Shown here piece after piece: positions 1 through 6,197 of a stretch of DNA of 6,434 nt. The notes below the pieces were generated by a model. That model was not told the origin of the DNA. It was given only the letters and a program-made list of their open reading frames with translations, and did not search any database. This DNA comes from JBBRFH01 sp038224615 (lineage in GTDB: Bacteria > Planctomycetota > Phycisphaerae > Tepidisphaerales > Tepidisphaeraceae): the NCBI GenBank assembly GCA_038224615.1, contig JBBRFH010000206.1, positions 1 to 6,434 on the forward strand. Direction: 5' to 3'. Both the position numbers and the translations under genes were made by a program. Position 1 is the stretch's first letter. Each line of letters begins with the position of its first letter.

Positions 1-2
1 CT

Positions 3-2390
3 GTCAGCAACGCGCGGACGAAGATCGCCTGGGAGCTTGCGCGGGCACAATTCCTTGACGCGACCAACGACCCGACCTCCGCCGAAACCTGGAAGCGCCT
101 CGGCAATGCGCAGGCCGGCTCACTCGATGTGCAACGGACGATCCTTTCGTCAGCCACCACGGTTCGTTCCGAGCGCGCGTTTGTCGCCGACACGATCGAG
201 CGTCTGCACCAGCTCACCGGCGAGGACGGGCAGCAGTGGAAGCTGCAGCGCGCCCGCTGGCTGATCGAAAGCCCCGACGTGATGAAGGACGGTGTTGAAG
301 CCGTGACAATCCTGACGGAAATCGTGCGCGAATCGCAGCGGCAGATCGAGCCGCGACTGGAGCTGGCCCGGGCGCTGGAGCGCACCGGCAACGCGGGGAG
401 CGCCATCGATCACCTGCGTGCTGCCCAGTCGATTGACCCGCGCTCGGCGACCGTCGTGCTCGAACTGGTCCGGCTTCTTCAACAGCAAGGGCAGGTCGAC
501 CAGGTGCGCGACGTGCTCCGCCAGCTTGCCAGCGGCGCGATGATGACGGCGCGGCAGCGTGTGCTGCTGGCGTCGATGTACGCCGACATCGGCGAGAACA
601 AGCGCTCGATCGAACTGCTGACCCCCGAGGAAGAACGGGGCGTGCTCGCCCCGCCGGGTCGATTGCTGCTGGCCGAGATGTACCGCCGCACACAGCAACC
701 GGGACTGGCCGACCCGATTTTTGCGGCGCTGCTGGCCAGCCCCGACGTCACCCCCGCCGCCATCGGTTCAGCCGCTGAGTTCTACGCGACGCGCGGCGAC
801 CTGGATAAGGCCCGCGCCACGATCGCCCGCGTTTGGAGCGCCTCCGTCCCCGTCCGCGACGCAGCCATTGCTGCCGGGCGATTCGAGGAGCGTTTCGGCG
901 ATTACGCGCTGGCCGAGAAGGCGTTCCACCGCGCCTTCGACGAAGGCGGCGACCAGGGCGCCTTGGCGTTGATCGATTTCCTTCTGCGGCGCCAGAACGA
1001 AAAAGACGCCTCGTCGTACGCCCGCCAGGCCGCCATCAAGTACCCCGAGAGCGCCGCCATCGCCAACCGCGTGCTCGAAACACAGGCGCTGCTGGCGCAA
1101 CAGAAAAACCCGAACAATCTTCAGCCGTTGATCGATGCACTGGCGCGTGATCCGAGCCGCGCCCCCGAAGTCGAAACACTCAAGGCGATCGCCGAGGTGC
1201 AGGCCGGCAGGATGCCGCGCGACGAGTGGACGCGACGGCTTCGCGCGATCGCCGACAAGTACCCGCGATTCCTGCCGCTGCAGGAGGAGATGATCGACCA
1301 GTACCTGTTGCTGCGCCGTTACGACGACGCCGTCACGCTGGCGCGCCGCGCGATGGAAGCGCTGCCCACCGATCCGGCGGCGGCACGGCTCAACGTACAC
1401 ACGATGCGTTCGGCACGCCGCTGGGCCGACATGCGCGTCGCCGCCGAGCAATGGAAGCAGCGGTTGCCTTCCAACCCGCTCGACGCCGATGCGGCGATCG
1501 CCGAGGCGTTGGTCGAACTCAAGCAGCCCGACGCGGCGATCCAGCAACTCGCACCGCATCGGCAGGCGATCGAGTCCGACGTCCGCACGCAGCCGCAGGC
1601 CGCCGTCACACTCGCGCGGGCGATGATCGCATTGGACAACGGCGCGTCCGCCCGCACGCTGCTGACGCCGTTGCTTCAGGACGGCACCGGCCGGCGCACA
1701 TGGCGCTCGCTGGCGCTCGCGTTCTCGCCGACGACCGCTGAGGCCCACGCATGGTGCCAGCCGATCGAGGATGCAACACCCGCCGACGCGTGGGACGAGC
1801 GCTTCGCGTTGCTGTCGTTGCGGACGCAGTTGGCACGCAATGTCGACGACCGCGTTGCGCTCGCGGCGGTCGCGAAGAAGCTGCAGGCATTTCTGACCGA
1901 GCGCTCGAGCGATGTCGACGCGCTCATGCTGCTCGCCGGGCTGCAGGCGCAGCTCGACAAGCCCGCCGACGCCGAGCGGTCGGTGCGATCGGTCCTCGCC
2001 GTCAAGCCCGATCATCCCGCCGCCGCCAATGATCTGGCCTGCATGTTGACTGCGCAGAACCGCGATCTGGACGAGGCCGAGCGTCTCGCCCGCCTCAGCA
2101 TCAAGGCCGACCCCACCGCCCCCACATACGTTGACACGCTGGGTCGCGTGTTGCTGGCCAAGGGCAAAGTCGCCGAAGCGCAGGCCGCATTTGAGAGCGC
2201 GCTCAAGCAGAATCCCGATCTTCTCGAAGCCCGCGTCGGCCTCGCCCGCGTCTACCAGCAGAAGGGCGACAGCAACGCCGCCAGCGCCGAGTTGAAGCGC
2301 GTCGACGCGCAGATCAAAGCCAATCCAAACGCCGGGCGATTCATGCAGGACGAAATCACGTCCCTGCGGGCCTCTCTACAACAACCGTAG
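3..2390 (+). CDS. Tetratricopeptide (TPR) repeat protein, 5' end cut by window edge
   Basis: The reading frame is open from the first bases of the window with no stop, giving 795 visible residues. The GTG at 129 is not a good start, because the upstream codons already read as helical repeat sequence (for example KIAWELARAQFLDA and TWKRLGNAQ). The true start lies off the left edge. The protein is a run of paired amphipathic helices with the TPR pattern of small and large residues. Clear units lie at about visible residues 115-150 (LELARALERTGNAGSAIDHL) and about 670-775 (NDLACML, then DTLGRVLLAKGKVAEAQAAF and ARVGLARVYQQKGDSNAASA). No enzymatic domain, membrane segment or catalytic motif is seen in this part. 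TPR arrays bind other proteins; the partner cannot be told. Long TPR proteins of this sort occur in exopolysaccharide/exosortase (PrsT-like) systems and in planctomycete outer-layer proteins, but nothing here proves that role. It ends at TAG, 95 bp before the convergent epimerase. Confidence 0.9.
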   Translation, partial: VSNARTKIAWELARAQFLDATNDPTSAETWKRLGNAQAGSLDVQRTILSSATTVRSERAFVADTIERLHQLTGEDGQQWKLQRARWLIESPDVMKDGVEAVTILTEIVRESQRQIEPRLELARALERTGNAGSAIDHLRAAQSIDPRSATVVLELVRLLQQQGQVDQVRDVLRQLASGAMMTARQRVLLASMYADIGENKRSIELLTPEEERGVLAPPGRLLLAEMYRRTQQPGLADPIFAALLASPDVTPAAIGSAAEFYATRGDLDKARATIARVWSASVPVRDAAIAAGRFEERFGDYALAEKAFHRAFDEGGDQGALALIDFLLRRQNEKDASSYARQAAIKYPESAAIANRVLETQALLAQQKNPNNLQPLIDALARDPSRAPEVETLKAIAEVQAGRMPRDEWTRRLRAIADKYPRFLPLQEEMIDQYLLLRRYDDAVTLARRAMEALPTDPAAARLNVHTMRSARRWADMRVAAEQWKQRLPSNPLDADAAIAEALVELKQPDAAIQQLAPHRQAIESDVRTQPQAAVTLARAMIALDNGASARTLLTPLLQDGTGRRTWRSLALAFSPTTAEAHAWCQPIEDATPADAWDERFALLSLRTQLARNVDDRVALAAVAKKLQAFLTERSSDVDALMLLAGLQAQLDKPADAERSVRSVLAVKPDHPAAANDLACMLTAQNRDLDEAERLARLSIKADPTAPTYVDTLGRVLLAKGKVAEAQAAFESALKQNPDLLEARVGLARVYQQKGDSNAASAELKRVDAQIKANPNAGRFMQDEITSLRASLQQP

Positions 2391-2424
2391 CAGTTCCGAG
2401 CAATCAGACATTGAGAAACAGAAC

Positions 2425-2460
2425 GCCCCGGTCAGGCCTGACCGGGGCTTTCGATTTCGC
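2425..2460. terminator. Rho-independent terminator between convergent genes, probably bidirectional
   Basis: Bases 2425-2448 form a perfect 24-nt palindrome. The arms are GCCCCGGTCA and TGACCGGGGC around the loop GGCC (10-bp stem). On the + strand it is followed by TTTCGATTTCG, a T-rich tail, 34 nt after the TPR stop codon. On the - strand the hairpin is followed by GTTCTGTTTCTC, a weaker T-rich run, 37 nt after the epimerase stop. It sits midway between two convergent stop codons, as expected for a shared terminator. Its better T-tract serves the TPR gene. Confidence 0.85.
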
Positions 2461-2485
2461 TATTGTTCGACAACCGTGCGACCGA

Positions 2486-3463
2486 TCACTTCTCGCCGGG
2501 CAGTTTGTAGAGGTGCCCGAACTCATTGAACCATGCCACGAACCGCTTCAGCCCTTCGGCAAGGGAGATTTTCGGCTCGTAGCCCAATTCCGATTTTGAA
2601 CGGGTCAGGTCGGCGAAGGTTCGTTCAACGTCGCCGGGTTGGGCGGGCTTGCGGTCGAGGTTGGCTTTCTTGCCGATCGCCCGCTCGAGCTCGGCGATAA
2701 GCTCGTTCAGCGAGACGGGGTTGCTGCCGCCCAGGTTATAGATGCGGAATTTTTCCACCTTCTCGAGGGAGGCGATGATGCCGCTGACGGTGTCGTCAAC
2801 GAACGTGTAATCGCGACTGGTCGTTCCGTCGCCGAAAAACGGCACCGGCTTGCCCGCCGTGATCAGGCGGGTAAACTTGTGGATCGCCAGGTCCGGCCGT
2901 TGGCGCGGGCCGTAGACTGTGAAGAAGCGCAGGCTCGCGATCGGCAGCTTATAGAGATGCCAGAACGTGTAGCAGACAAGCTCGCCGGCCCGCTTGGTCG
3001 CGGCGTAGGGGCTGATCGGCTCTTCGACATTATCCTCCTCGCTGAACGGCACCTTCTGTGCGTTGCCGTAGACGCTGGACGATGAGGCGAACGCGAACTT
3101 CTGCACGCCCGTCTTCACGGCGGCCTGGAGAAGATGGGTGGTGCCCTCGACGTTGACCTTCGCGTAGTAAGCGGGCTGCTCGATCGACGGCCGCACCCCC
3201 GCCATCGCCGCCAGGTGGATGATGCCCCACGGCCGCACCAGGCGCACGAGCTTGGCGATCTCGTCGCCGTTGGTGATGTCGATCTCCTCGACGTCGATCT
3301 TGTCGCCGGTGATGGATTTGAGGTTCATCTCCTTCCACGAGCGGTCGTAGAAATCGGAGAAATTGTCGACGCCGACGACGCGATAGCCCTTTTCGATCAG
3401 CCGCTGCGCCGCATGCGACCCGATAAAACCGGCCGCACCCGTGATGAGGATTGTCTTTTCCAT
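2486..3463 (-). CDS. NAD-dependent nucleotide-sugar epimerase (extended SDR; UDP-glucuronate/UDP-glucose 4-epimerase-like)
   Basis: This 325-residue protein has the full length of an extended short-chain dehydrogenase. The Rossmann NAD-binding motif TGAAGFIGSH (Gly9, Gly12, Gly15) opens the protein, and Asp33 in VGVDNFSDFYD should bind the adenosine ribose. LAAMAGVRPSIEQP (84-97), SSSSVYG (127-133, catalytic Ser about 128) and the YxxxK motif (Tyr153, Lys157) follow. RFFTVYGPRQRPD and a later SRDYTFVDD segment are hallmarks of UDP-sugar 4-epimerases. The AGVR.S.E.P and RFFTVYGP..RPD signatures favour the UDP-glucuronate 4-epimerase branch, but UDP-glucose 4-epimerase or a related dehydratase is not excluded. 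The expected role is cytoplasmic supply of an activated sugar for surface polysaccharide. The ATG at 3463 is chosen because it sits two codons before the Rossmann strand. An in-frame ATG 19 codons upstream would add a tail lacking family resemblance. No clear ribosome binding site is visible (only AGG three bases before the start). Confidence 0.9.
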   Translation of the reverse strand: MEKTILITGAAGFIGSHAAQRLIEKGYRVVGVDNFSDFYDRSWKEMNLKSITGDKIDVEEIDITNGDEIAKLVRLVRPWGIIHLAAMAGVRPSIEQPAYYAKVNVEGTTHLLQAAVKTGVQKFAFASSSSVYGNAQKVPFSEEDNVEEPISPYAATKRAGELVCYTFWHLYKLPIASLRFFTVYGPRQRPDLAIHKFTRLITAGKPVPFFGDGTTSRDYTFVDDTVSGIIASLEKVEKFRIYNLGGSNPVSLNELIAELERAIGKKANLDRKPAQPGDVERTFADLTRSKSELGYEPKISLAEGLKRFVAWFNEFGHLYKLPGEK

Positions 3464-3555
3464 AAGCCTGACATCGTCCGCAACTGCGTGAGAACTGCAA
3501 GGCACCGCGACGGCTATCACATGACCAACGGGCGGCTCAACCCCGTGCTGACAAT

Positions 3556-3620
3556 CCTGTCGTTTGCGTGGCGCACACCGGAGCGCGTAACGACAGCAGC
3601 CCAGGAGCGCGTAGCGACAG
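3556..3620. repeat. Short tandem direct repeat (24-nt period) with an inverted partial copy
   Basis: GGAGCGCGTAACGACAG (3580-3596) recurs as GGAGCGCGTAGCGACAG (3604-3620), 16 of 17 bases identical with starts 24 nt apart. CCTGTCGTT at 3556-3564 is an inverted partial match; eight of its bases are the exact reverse complement of AACGACAG at 3589-3596. The stretch could therefore fold into a hairpin as well as be read as tandem copies. It lies upstream of the epimerase start (about 95-160 bp before its ATG) and downstream of the HAD gene. No coding potential supports a gene here. It may be a binding-site array or a degraded interspersed repeat; the sequence does not decide. Confidence 0.6.
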
Positions 3621-3644
3621 GGGTTTGAAAGCGCGAGATTTGTG

Positions 3645-3702
3645 ATCGCTCATAAAGCCGCCGGCCTTGGCCAGCGTACGCCGGGTGAACCCGGCGGCTT
3701 CA
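3645..3702 (-). repeat. Two-hairpin repeat element, copy 1
   Basis: Outer arms AAGCCGCCGG (3655-3664) and CCGGCGGCTT (3691-3700) are perfect 10-bp inverted repeats. Alternatively the element folds as two side-by-side hairpins. One is CGCCGGG-TGAA-CCCGGCG (3679-3696, 7-bp stem). The other is an imperfect one at 3660-3675 built on GGCC pairs. Read on the - strand it matches copy 2 at 4391-4450: TGAAGCCGCCGGGTT is identical, CCCGGCG is identical, and both end in GCGGCTT then ATG and GCGAT. It starts 24 nt downstream of the HAD stop codon, so in HAD mRNA it would form a 3' structure that could stop transcription or protect the end, though no T-run follows. Confidence 0.8.
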
Positions 3703-3726
3703 CAGGACGACACTCGATCACGATCG

Positions 3727-4320
3727 TCAGAATTTTGGCCCAAGCCCGTGCTCGCGGACGTCGACGACGACCATCCCCGCCGCCCGCGCGCTCTGCACGC
3801 CGAGGTTGGCGTCCTCGAATGCCATGCACTGCTTCGGGTCGATCCCGATGCGTCGCGCCGCTTCGAGGAAGATGTCCGGCGCGGGCTTGCCGCGGGTGAT
3901 ATCCTCGGCGCAGACGATCGCCTGGAAGCGGTCGATGACGTTCATCGCGCGCAGCGTCTTCTCGCAGATCCGCCGAAAGCCACCGGTCGCAACGGCCATG
4001 GGAAGCTTGCCGCTGTACTCCTTGATCAGGCACACGATCGGTTCGATCGGCGTCACCTGCGGAATCATCGCTTCAAACAGGTCTTCCTTGTAGTGGGCGG
4101 TTTCTTCGACCGGCATCCTGGTGCCGTGGCGTTCATTGAGGATCTCGACGATCCGGCCGGTCGGCATCCCGCCGAACTCGTAGAACATCGCCTCGGGTAA
4201 GTTGACCCCGTGCTCGCCCAAGGCCTGTACCCACGCCTTGTAGTGCAGGGGCATCGTGTCGGCGATGGTGCCGTCACAGTCGAAGACGAGTCCGCGGATA
4301 GTGTCGGGGATGTCGATCAT
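3727..4320 (-). CDS. HAD-superfamily sugar-phosphate phosphatase, YqaB / beta-phosphoglucomutase-like
   Basis: This 197-residue protein carries all four HAD motifs. Motif I is FDCDGTIADT (nucleophile Asp14, acid/base Asp16). Motif II is AVATGG (Thr112). Motif III is the Lys145 in RGKPAPDIF. Motif IV is AFEDANLGVQSARAAGM (Glu169, Asp170 for magnesium). A helical cap domain lies between motifs I and II (about residues 20-90). Length and sequence pattern resemble E. coli YqaB, including the KPAPD..L, QC..FEDA..G.Q.ARAAGM and VDVR segments near the C-terminus. That enzyme removes phosphate from fructose-1-phosphate and 6-phosphogluconate, so a small cytoplasmic sugar-phosphate phosphatase is likely; beta-phosphoglucomutase is the alternative. 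ATG at 4320 is chosen because motif I begins 11 codons later. The open frame continues upstream across a repeat element and into the opposite-strand signal peptidase gene, which is not credible coding. No clear ribosome binding site is seen. Hairpin repeats lie on both sides of the gene. Confidence 0.9.
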   Translation of the reverse strand: MIDIPDTIRGLVFDCDGTIADTMPLHYKAWVQALGEHGVNLPEAMFYEFGGMPTGRIVEILNERHGTRMPVEETAHYKEDLFEAMIPQVTPIEPIVCLIKEYSGKLPMAVATGGFRRICEKTLRAMNVIDRFQAIVCAEDITRGKPAPDIFLEAARRIGIDPKQCMAFEDANLGVQSARAAGMVVVDVREHGLGPKF

Positions 4321-4388
4321 GGTTGTTGACCCAAGCCTAGTCGGGACGCGGATCAACTTCCATGCACGCGTGTCGATGAAAACAACCC

Positions 4389-4450
4389 CATGAAGCCGCC
4401 GGGTTTCCCCGGCGCTCCCGCGGGGTAAACCCCGCGGCTTCATGTGCGAT
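4389..4450 (+). repeat. Two-hairpin repeat element, copy 2
   Basis: Outer arms CATGAAGCCGC (4389-4399) and GCGGCTTCATG (4434-4444) are perfect 11-bp inverted repeats. Inside are two perfect hairpins: CGCCGGG-TTTC-CCCGGCG (4397-4414) and an 8-bp stem CCGCGGGG / CCCCGCGG with loop TAAA (4418-4437). The whole can be drawn as a cloverleaf or as two adjacent hairpins. It is homologous to copy 1 at 3645-3702 but in the opposite orientation. The first hairpin is nearly identical while the second differs in bases yet still pairs. It occupies the divergent intergenic region between the HAD and signal peptidase starts. An ATG at 4442 lies inside its right arm and should not be taken as the signal peptidase start. 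Confidence 0.85.
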
Positions 4451-4501
4451 GCGGGTGGCAATAGCATTGCGCTGGCGACAACTCGTCGCCCGGACGATAC
4501 C

Positions 4502-6181
4502 ATGCGGCCCTCCATGAGCGACGCGGCTGCACACGCCAACAAATCTGACACCAACGTCAAGGAAACGATCGAGTCCATTCTCGTTGCGTTCATCCTGGCG
4601 TTCATTTTTCGCTGCTTCGTGATCGAGGCGTTCGTCATCCCGACGGGGTCGATGGCGCCGACTCTGCTGGGGGCGCACATGCCGATGCGCTGCCCGGATT
4701 GCGGGTATCGATTCACGCTCAGCTCCATCGACCAGACCGATGCCACCTACAGCATCGACGCCAATTCCCGCGCCGTCTTCACGATCTTCTGCCCCAACTG
4801 CGCGTACCGGTTTCCGCGCGACAGCAAGGACGACCCGGATAACGACGCCACCAAGCCGCCGCTGCGGTACGGCGATCGCATCCTGGTGATGAAGTACCTA
4901 TACCTGCTGCACGACCCGACGCGCTGGGACGTGGTGGTTTTCAAGACCCCCGCCCCGCCGATGCCGGGAGATTATTCGATCAACTACATCAAGCGGCTGG
5001 TCGGGCTGCCCGGCGAGTCGCTGATGGTTGCAGAAGGCGATCTCTACGTCGCCCCCCGGGGTGCCGACCCCACCAAGCCCGAGAGCTACCAAATCCAGAC
5101 CAAGCCGCGGCCGGCACAGGACGCGCTGTGGCGGATCGTCTCCGACGCCGATTATGTGCCGATCGGACTGTCGCGGAAGTTTGAGAACATCAACGGCGCG
5201 CCCAGGCAGGATGCGCCCTGGCAACTGCCGTGGAAGCCGACGATGGGCGACGGCTGGCGCGTCGACGACGGACGGCGCTTCACCTTTGACGATTCCGCCG
5301 GGGCCGGTGAACTTAGCTTTCTTCCCGAGACCAACCCCAACAACAGTGCGCTGACCGACTGGCTGGCATACGACCAATCCTATCGCCCCGACGGCATGGG
5401 GCTCGACATGTTCGGCCTCGATGGCTACGGGCTGATTAAGGACCATCGCTTCGTTCAGCCCGTATCCGATCTCAAGGTCTCCTGCGTCATCAACAAGCTT
5501 GAAGGCCCGGGGGTGATGCAGCTAATCCTGGAGAAAGGCGTCGATCGGTTCACCGCCGAGCTGTCGCAGAGCGGCGCGAAGCTGACGCGGCAGACGTCAC
5601 GCCCGCAGGCGATCGTCCTCAGCGAGGCCAAGCTCGATATGCGCATGCCGATGTGCGTATCGCTGGAGAACGTCGATCATCGCGTCGTGCTGCGGATCAA
5701 CGATAAGGAAGTGCTGGCGACGACCCCGCAGCAGTACGCCCCGAATGTCGCTGAGGTGATCGACCGCGTTAAGAACGGCACCCCGCCGCCGCAGGGGAGG
5801 GTTCTGATCCGCGCTGATCGGCTCAAGGCAGAGGTCACGCACCTGCAACTCTGGCGCGACGTCTACTACCTCGACCGCGACGAGAACAACGGCCGCGACG
5901 CTCGGCGGGCGTCGAGCCGAGATTTTCCGAACCACGTAGTGACGCTCAAACCGCACGAATTTTTCGTGCTCGGCGACAACTCGTACCAGAGCGAAGACGC
6001 CCGCTTCTGGAACGATGACGTGGACTTGAAGGACGAAAACCTGAAAGCCGACGCCGGCCGCGTGCCGGAACGGTTTCTGCTGGGCAAGGCGTTTTTCGTC
6101 TACTGGCCCGCCGGCTACCGACCCGTGAGCGCGGTGCCGCCTCTGATGCCGAACTTCGGCGAGATGCGGCTGATCCGCTGA
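4502..6181 (+). CDS. lepB: Type I signal peptidase with inserted zinc ribbon and large beta-rich domain
   Basis: This 559-residue membrane serine protease cuts signal peptides from exported proteins. One N-terminal membrane helix (about residues 23-46, ESILVAFILAFIFRCFVIEAF) leads into box B, IPTGSMAPTL, with catalytic Ser50. Box C is GDRILVMK (124-131). Box D is YIKRLVGLPGE with catalytic Lys164. Box E is GDNSYQSEDAR (491-501), followed by GKAFFVYWP. The Ser/Lys dyad is intact. Two insertions make it far longer than SipS (about 180) or E. coli LepB (324). A CxxC...CxxC zinc ribbon (Cys64, 67, 97, 100) sits between boxes B and C. About 320 residues separate boxes D and E; the part at about 320-460, ending VTHLQLWRDVYYLD, resembles a concanavalin-like jelly roll. 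The same frame opens at 4442 inside a repeat element, so ATG 4502 is preferred (weak GGA 6-8 nt upstream); ATG 4514 is possible. It is divergent from HAD and ends 16 bp from the convergent glycosyltransferase. Confidence 0.93.
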   Translation: MRPSMSDAAAHANKSDTNVKETIESILVAFILAFIFRCFVIEAFVIPTGSMAPTLLGAHMPMRCPDCGYRFTLSSIDQTDATYSIDANSRAVFTIFCPNCAYRFPRDSKDDPDNDATKPPLRYGDRILVMKYLYLLHDPTRWDVVVFKTPAPPMPGDYSINYIKRLVGLPGESLMVAEGDLYVAPRGADPTKPESYQIQTKPRPAQDALWRIVSDADYVPIGLSRKFENINGAPRQDAPWQLPWKPTMGDGWRVDDGRRFTFDDSAGAGELSFLPETNPNNSALTDWLAYDQSYRPDGMGLDMFGLDGYGLIKDHRFVQPVSDLKVSCVINKLEGPGVMQLILEKGVDRFTAELSQSGAKLTRQTSRPQAIVLSEAKLDMRMPMCVSLENVDHRVVLRINDKEVLATTPQQYAPNVAEVIDRVKNGTPPPQGRVLIRADRLKAEVTHLQLWRDVYYLDRDENNGRDARRASSRDFPNHVVTLKPHEFFVLGDNSYQSEDARFWNDDVDLKDENLKADAGRVPERFLLGKAFFVYWPAGYRPVSAVPPLMPNFGEMRLIR

Positions 6182-6197
6182 GCAGCGCCGGAGCGCG

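Noticed and set aside
768..2015. 415-codon open frame antisense to the TPR gene
   Set aside because: It mirrors the codon structure of a GC-rich real gene on the other strand, shows no recognisable domain, and is rich in Arg/Gly/Leu as such shadow frames are.
3464..3540. Sigma70-like promoter for the epimerase (TTGAGC, 18-nt spacer, TAGCCG on the - strand)
   Set aside because: The -10 match is poor and the background is GC-rich; it cannot be told from chance.
3134..3628. 164-codon + strand frame opposite the epimerase
   Set aside because: It lies antisense to clearly conserved epimerase code and runs on into intergenic repeats; no family pattern is seen.
3556..3700. Possible CRISPR-like array
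   Set aside because: There are only two short direct repeats with a 7-nt gap, no regular spacers of about 30 nt and no cas genes.
4442..4501. Upstream ATG start for the signal peptidase
   Set aside because: The ATG is part of the inverted repeat arm, and the extra 20 residues lack resemblance to the family; ATG 4502 or 4514 fits the short cytoplasmic tail before the membrane helix.
4321..4746. N-terminal extension of the HAD protein and overlap with the signal peptidase on the opposite strand
   Set aside because: The extension crosses the two-hairpin repeat and antisense signal peptidase code, while HAD motif I fits a start at 4320.
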